Below, piece after piece: positions 61,355 to 64,000 of a stretch of DNA of 64,000 nucleotides (its first letter is position 1; each line of letters opens with the position of its first letter). The translations under genes and the position numbers were made by a program. The DNA comes from Bacteroidales bacterium. Lineage in GTDB: Bacteria > Bacteroidota > Bacteroidia > Bacteroidales > F082. The notes below the pieces were generated by a model. It worked only from the letters and a program-made list of their open reading frames with translations, made no database searches and was not told where the DNA came from. The DNA is taken from positions 1 through 64,000 of the forward strand of contig JAKSMW010000003.1 in NCBI GenBank assembly GCA_024400395.1, read 5' to 3'.

Positions 61355-61797
61355 TAAAGGTACCAAACGAAATCGTATTCGAGGAAGTGGAAGAATGCGT
61401 GGCACGAGGCGAGAACATCACCATTCCGCTGCGAGGCACAAGCATGGCCCCGACACTTGAAGACGGATGTCTCATCACGCTTTCACCTGCCAGAAACACA
61501 AACGTCTTGAACAAAAACGCCGTGCTGCTTTTCCGTTACAACGGCAAGCACATCCTGCACCGCTTCCATCACACCGAAGGCGAGACTATTGTGGCACGGG
61601 GCGACAACCTATATACTTTTGAAAAATTCAATAGAAAAGACATTGTTGCGGTTCTGTCTTCTTTCAGAAAGAAAAATGGAACTGTAATATATTGTAATAC
61701 ATTCAGTTGGAAAATCACGACTTTCTTTATACCAGCTGTAAGGTTTAAAAAATGGATTATCAGAAAGTTTAAGAAACATATTTTAAGAACAGTTTGA
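61351..61797 (+). CDS. S24/S26 family serine peptidase-like protein
   Basis: This 148-residue protein has the signal-peptidase-like box IPLRGTSMAPTLEDGCLITL with nucleophile S31, then AVLLFRYNGKHILHRFHH where a His (HR) stands in place of the Lys of bacterial type I signal peptidases, as in archaeal and ER enzymes. A GDN box (ARGDNLYTFEKF) follows. No N-terminal membrane helix is seen, but a hydrophobic Phe/Ile-rich stretch occurs near the C-terminus. In this operon it may cut a peptide substrate. The role is inference. Confidence 0.78.
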   Translation: MIKVPNEIVFEEVEECVARGENITIPLRGTSMAPTLEDGCLITLSPARNTNVLNKNAVLLFRYNGKHILHRFHHTEGETIVARGDNLYTFEKFNRKDIVAVLSSFRKKNGTVIYCNTFSWKITTFFIPAVRFKKWIIRKFKKHILRTV

Positions 61798-61826
61798 TTT
61801 ATACAGAAACAAATAGAAAATACGAT

Positions 61827-62849
61827 ATGAAATCATTACTTGGAATGTCATTTGCGGAGCTTCAGGAGCTCGTGGCTCAACACAACCTGCCGAAATTCAC
61901 GGCGAAACAGCTCGTTGAATGGCTTTATCTGAAGCGGGTTAAGACTTTTGACGACATGACGAATCTCTCGAAGGCGACGCGTCAGCTTTTATCCGAGAAC
62001 TACACGACCGGCTACCGCGACTTCGTCACTGTCCAGGAATCGAGAGACGGCACGAAGAAATACCTTTTCCCGGCGGAGGACGGTTTCATCGAGGCGGCTT
62101 ACATCCCCGAAAAGGAACGCGCCACGTTGTGCGTGTCGTGCCAGGTCGGATGCAAGATGAACTGCCAGTTCTGCCAGACAGGAAAACAGGGTTTCCAAGG
62201 GAACCTTTCAGCCGGCGACATCATAAACCAGATACTCAACCTCCCGGAATTCGAGAACCTGTCGAACTTCGTCTTCATGGGCATGGGCGAGCCGATGGAC
62301 AACTACGACAACATCATGCGGGTGCTTGACATCATGACATCGGAATGGGGTTTGGCGATGAGTCCGACGCGCATCACTGTCTCTACATCAGGTCTGATAC
62401 CGAACATGAAACGTTTCATGCAGGAGTCGAGATGCAACCTCGCGGTCAGTCTGCACAGTCCGTTCCACGACGAGCGCGCGAAGATCATGCCGATTGAGAA
62501 CAAGTTCCCGATAAGCGAAGTGATACACGCCATACGGCAGCACGACTGGAGCGGGCAACGCCGCGTGTCGTTCGAATACATTGTGTTCAAAGGGTTTAAC
62601 GACAGCCAGAGGCACGTCAACGAACTCGCTAAACAGCTCGGTCCGCTGCGCTGCCGCGTGAACCTGATAAGATTCCACGCCGTCCCCGGCGTTGACATGC
62701 AAAGCCCGACGATGGACGACATGACACGTTTCCGCGACCGCCTCAACGACAAAGGCATCATCGCGACAATACGCGCCTCACGCGGACAAGACATCAACGC
62801 CGCATGCGGACTGCTCTCGACAGCGGCCAAAGAAAAACAAGAAGAATAA
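61827..62849 (+). CDS. rlmN: 23S rRNA (adenine-C2)-methyltransferase RlmN
   Basis: This 340-residue radical SAM enzyme methylates A2503 of 23S rRNA and A37 of some tRNAs. The cluster motif is C109-x3-C113-x2-C116 (GCKMNCQFCQTG), with FMGMGEPMDNYDN, STSGLIPNM, LAVSLHSPFHDERAKIMPIE and the second catalytic cysteine near the end (NAACGLLS, about C327). The ATG at 61827 gives the standard N-terminus. It is the last gene of the PqqD operon, 29 bases after it, but is probably an unrelated housekeeping gene. Confidence 0.95.
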   Translation: MKSLLGMSFAELQELVAQHNLPKFTAKQLVEWLYLKRVKTFDDMTNLSKATRQLLSENYTTGYRDFVTVQESRDGTKKYLFPAEDGFIEAAYIPEKERATLCVSCQVGCKMNCQFCQTGKQGFQGNLSAGDIINQILNLPEFENLSNFVFMGMGEPMDNYDNIMRVLDIMTSEWGLAMSPTRITVSTSGLIPNMKRFMQESRCNLAVSLHSPFHDERAKIMPIENKFPISEVIHAIRQHDWSGQRRVSFEYIVFKGFNDSQRHVNELAKQLGPLRCRVNLIRFHAVPGVDMQSPTMDDMTRFRDRLNDKGIIATIRASRGQDINAACGLLSTAAKEKQEE

Positions 62850-62858
62850 ACCGCTGCC

Positions 62859-63296
62859 CTAATTATAAACTCTCAACATCGTGCCGTCGTACTGTGTGTA
62901 GTACTGAATGAGACTGTAGCCGGGACCGCCTTCAATCAGGCCGCCGTCGAGGATGGAATATTTGTAGCCGAGGCAGCTGTCGATGACGAACGGCGACTCC
63001 ACATAAAGTCTGTTCTCCTCGCCGCAGGCGTTCGGGTCGTTAGGCGGCATCCGCTCGTAAGCTCTGAACTCATCTTGCGAATATCTGTAGATGATGATTC
63101 CTCGGCTCGGATAACGTGACGTGACATACATCCAACCGCTCACGATGTTCAGGTCGAAATACTCAAGCGAGTTCGGATTAATTATGAAATTGATGTCAAC
63201 ATCAGGCTCGTTCGGGTTCTCCGGCCTGCTGTTGCAGGAAGCAAACAGACCCGACATGATGAACGCAACACCTAATACCCTCAATATTTTTTTCAT
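62859..63296 (-). CDS. Small lipoprotein of unknown function
   Basis: This 145-residue lipoprotein (signal MKKILRVLGVAFIMSGLFASC, from the ATG at 63296) has a body with VTSRYPSRGIIIYRYSQDEFRAYERMPPNDPNACGEE and a C-terminal GYSLIQYYTQYDGTMLRVYN. The conserved Rieske-like appearance of the end (C-G-E-E, then later GY) recalls small Bacteroidota lipoproteins seen near envelope genes, without a firm family. It is convergent with rlmN, 9 bases away. Confidence 0.72.
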   Translation of the reverse strand: MKKILRVLGVAFIMSGLFASCNSRPENPNEPDVDINFIINPNSLEYFDLNIVSGWMYVTSRYPSRGIIIYRYSQDEFRAYERMPPNDPNACGEENRLYVESPFVIDSCLGYKYSILDGGLIEGGPGYSLIQYYTQYDGTMLRVYN

Positions 63297-63364
63297 TTTT
63301 TTTAAAATTTTTGAACAAAAATACACAAAATCGGTTTATGTATGATAAGTAATTGAAAAATGTG

Positions 63365-63372
63365 TAAATTTG
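63365..63372 (+). promoter_or_regulatory. -7 promoter box (TAAATTTG)
   Basis: Plus-strand TAAATTTG, 20 bases before the ATG at 63393. Confidence 0.45.
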
Positions 63373-63392
63373 TCCGATTTTTTTTTAAAACA

Positions 63393-64000
63393 ATGGATAA
63401 ACGTCTGAACTTCATATTTTCGTGTGCCGTCGCGTTTTTTTGCCTTGCCTTTGGTGTGGGAAACACTGTTTCCGGGCAGGACAGCGATGGCTTTGTGGTT
63501 TTCCGGAACTCTTATCATCGAACCGTAACTCCTTCATCCATGAGCTCTTACACCGTCACCGCGATGGCTCAGGACGACCGCGGCCTGATATGGCTCGGCA
63601 CTGTCAACGGACTGTTTTATTTCGACAACTACAATTTCACGAGCTACGAATGCGATGAGTCGATCAATGCGATGATTACGAGTCTGCTGTGTGTCGGCGA
63701 CAGCCTTTTTGTCGGCACCGAAAGCGGGCTTACAATAGTGAACATCGAGGACTGCAAGGTGTCGGACATGTTTGCCGGCAGCAAGATAAACACCATGCAG
63801 AACACCATTTCCAATTTTGTGATGATTGGCACCGACAGCGGGCTTTTTGAACTCAACAGGAAAGATAAGAAAGTCTCTATGATTTACGATAATCCGTTGT
63901 GTGTCAATGATATAGTGTTCGATGAATATAGAAATCAGTGGTGGATTGCGACTGCTGACGGCGTGTTTGTCAAAAGTGACGGCGACATCAGGAAATTCAA
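63393..64000 (+). CDS. Exported propeller sensor protein, 5' part (runs off the window)
   Basis: The first 202 codons of a longer gene. A signal peptide (FSCAVAFFCLAFGVGNTVSGQ) is followed by two-component-regulator propeller repeats: MAQDDRGLIWLGTVNGLFYFDNYNFTSYE, LFVGTESGLTIVNIE, MIGTDSGLFELNRKDKK and NQWWIATADGVFVKSDG. In Bacteroidota such propellers form the periplasmic part of hybrid sensor kinases or LuxR-type sensors. Which output domain follows cannot be seen. The reading frame is open to the end of the window. Confidence 0.8.
   Translation, partial: MDKRLNFIFSCAVAFFCLAFGVGNTVSGQDSDGFVVFRNSYHRTVTPSSMSSYTVTAMAQDDRGLIWLGTVNGLFYFDNYNFTSYECDESINAMITSLLCVGDSLFVGTESGLTIVNIEDCKVSDMFAGSKINTMQNTISNFVMIGTDSGLFELNRKDKKVSMIYDNPLCVNDIVFDEYRNQWWIATADGVFVKSDGDIRKF

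Overview
The window looks like a chromosomal segment of an uncultured or little-studied member of the Bacteroidales (Bacteroidota). The evidence is the Bacteroidota -7 promoter box TAnnTTTG in front of many genes on both strands, several type IX secretion (T9SS) C-terminal sorting domains, S46 and DPP4-type peptidases, a PcrB-type ether-lipid synthase, an OstA-like/LptD pair, and small lipoproteins of the usual Bacteroidota kind. The standard genetic code is used. Intergenic DNA is AT-rich, while most genes have moderate GC.

Layout. 0.1-9.6 kb: CDF metal exporter, a two-gene hypothetical pair (DUF5674 plus partner), T9SS-exported M1 aminopeptidase, EamA permease, PIF1-like helicase, sirtuin and SGNH esterase. 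9.6-12.5 kb: a LiuC-like hydratase and the carboxyltransferase subunit of a methylcrotonyl-CoA-type carboxylase, with a four-helix-bundle gene between them. 12.5-14.2 kb: two overlapping paralogous voltage-gated channel genes. 14.3-18.5 kb: envelope proteins, a small HTH regulator behind a long structured leader, a retropepsin-like lipoprotein and a MntA/HepT module. 18.5-22.7 kb: housekeeping genes pth, rplY and prs, a tRNA-Leu gene and hemW. 22.8-30.9 kb: a secretion/peptidase block (T9SS protein, M49-like lipoprotein, DPP7-type S46 peptidase, PcrB, DPP4). 31-36 kb: MlaD-like protein, amidase and LptD. 36-43.8 kb: RidA, lipoprotein, AsmA-like protein, truncated T9SS protein, ORF6N regulator, tRNA-Ala and OstA-like protein. 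44-49.3 kb: one operon for the carboxylase biotin subunit, an acyl-CoA dehydrogenase, phosphate butyryltransferase and butyrate kinase. 49.4-52.4 kb: a small membrane protein, a surface lipoprotein gene broken by one in-frame TGA, and a repeat-rich, hairpin-rich stretch. 52.4-64 kb: ahcY, a GH29 fucosidase, leuS with an endonuclease-like insertion, a sensor kinase, a PqqD/HPr-kinase-like/S26-like operon ending in rlmN, a lipoprotein, and the start of a propeller sensor that runs off the window.

Together the genes suggest a peptide-degrading anaerobe. Exported aminopeptidases and dipeptidyl peptidases would supply amino acids. The split acyl-CoA carboxylase, hydratase, dehydrogenase and Ptb/Buk genes would oxidise branched or short acyl-CoAs and yield ATP. 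A second theme is noncoding structure: a hairpin followed by CATATC lies just before several start codons, short-period arrays sit directly after many stop codons, an HTH gene has an attenuator-like leader, and there are two multi-hairpin RNA or DNA elements. No CRISPR array, prophage or complete insertion sequence was seen.
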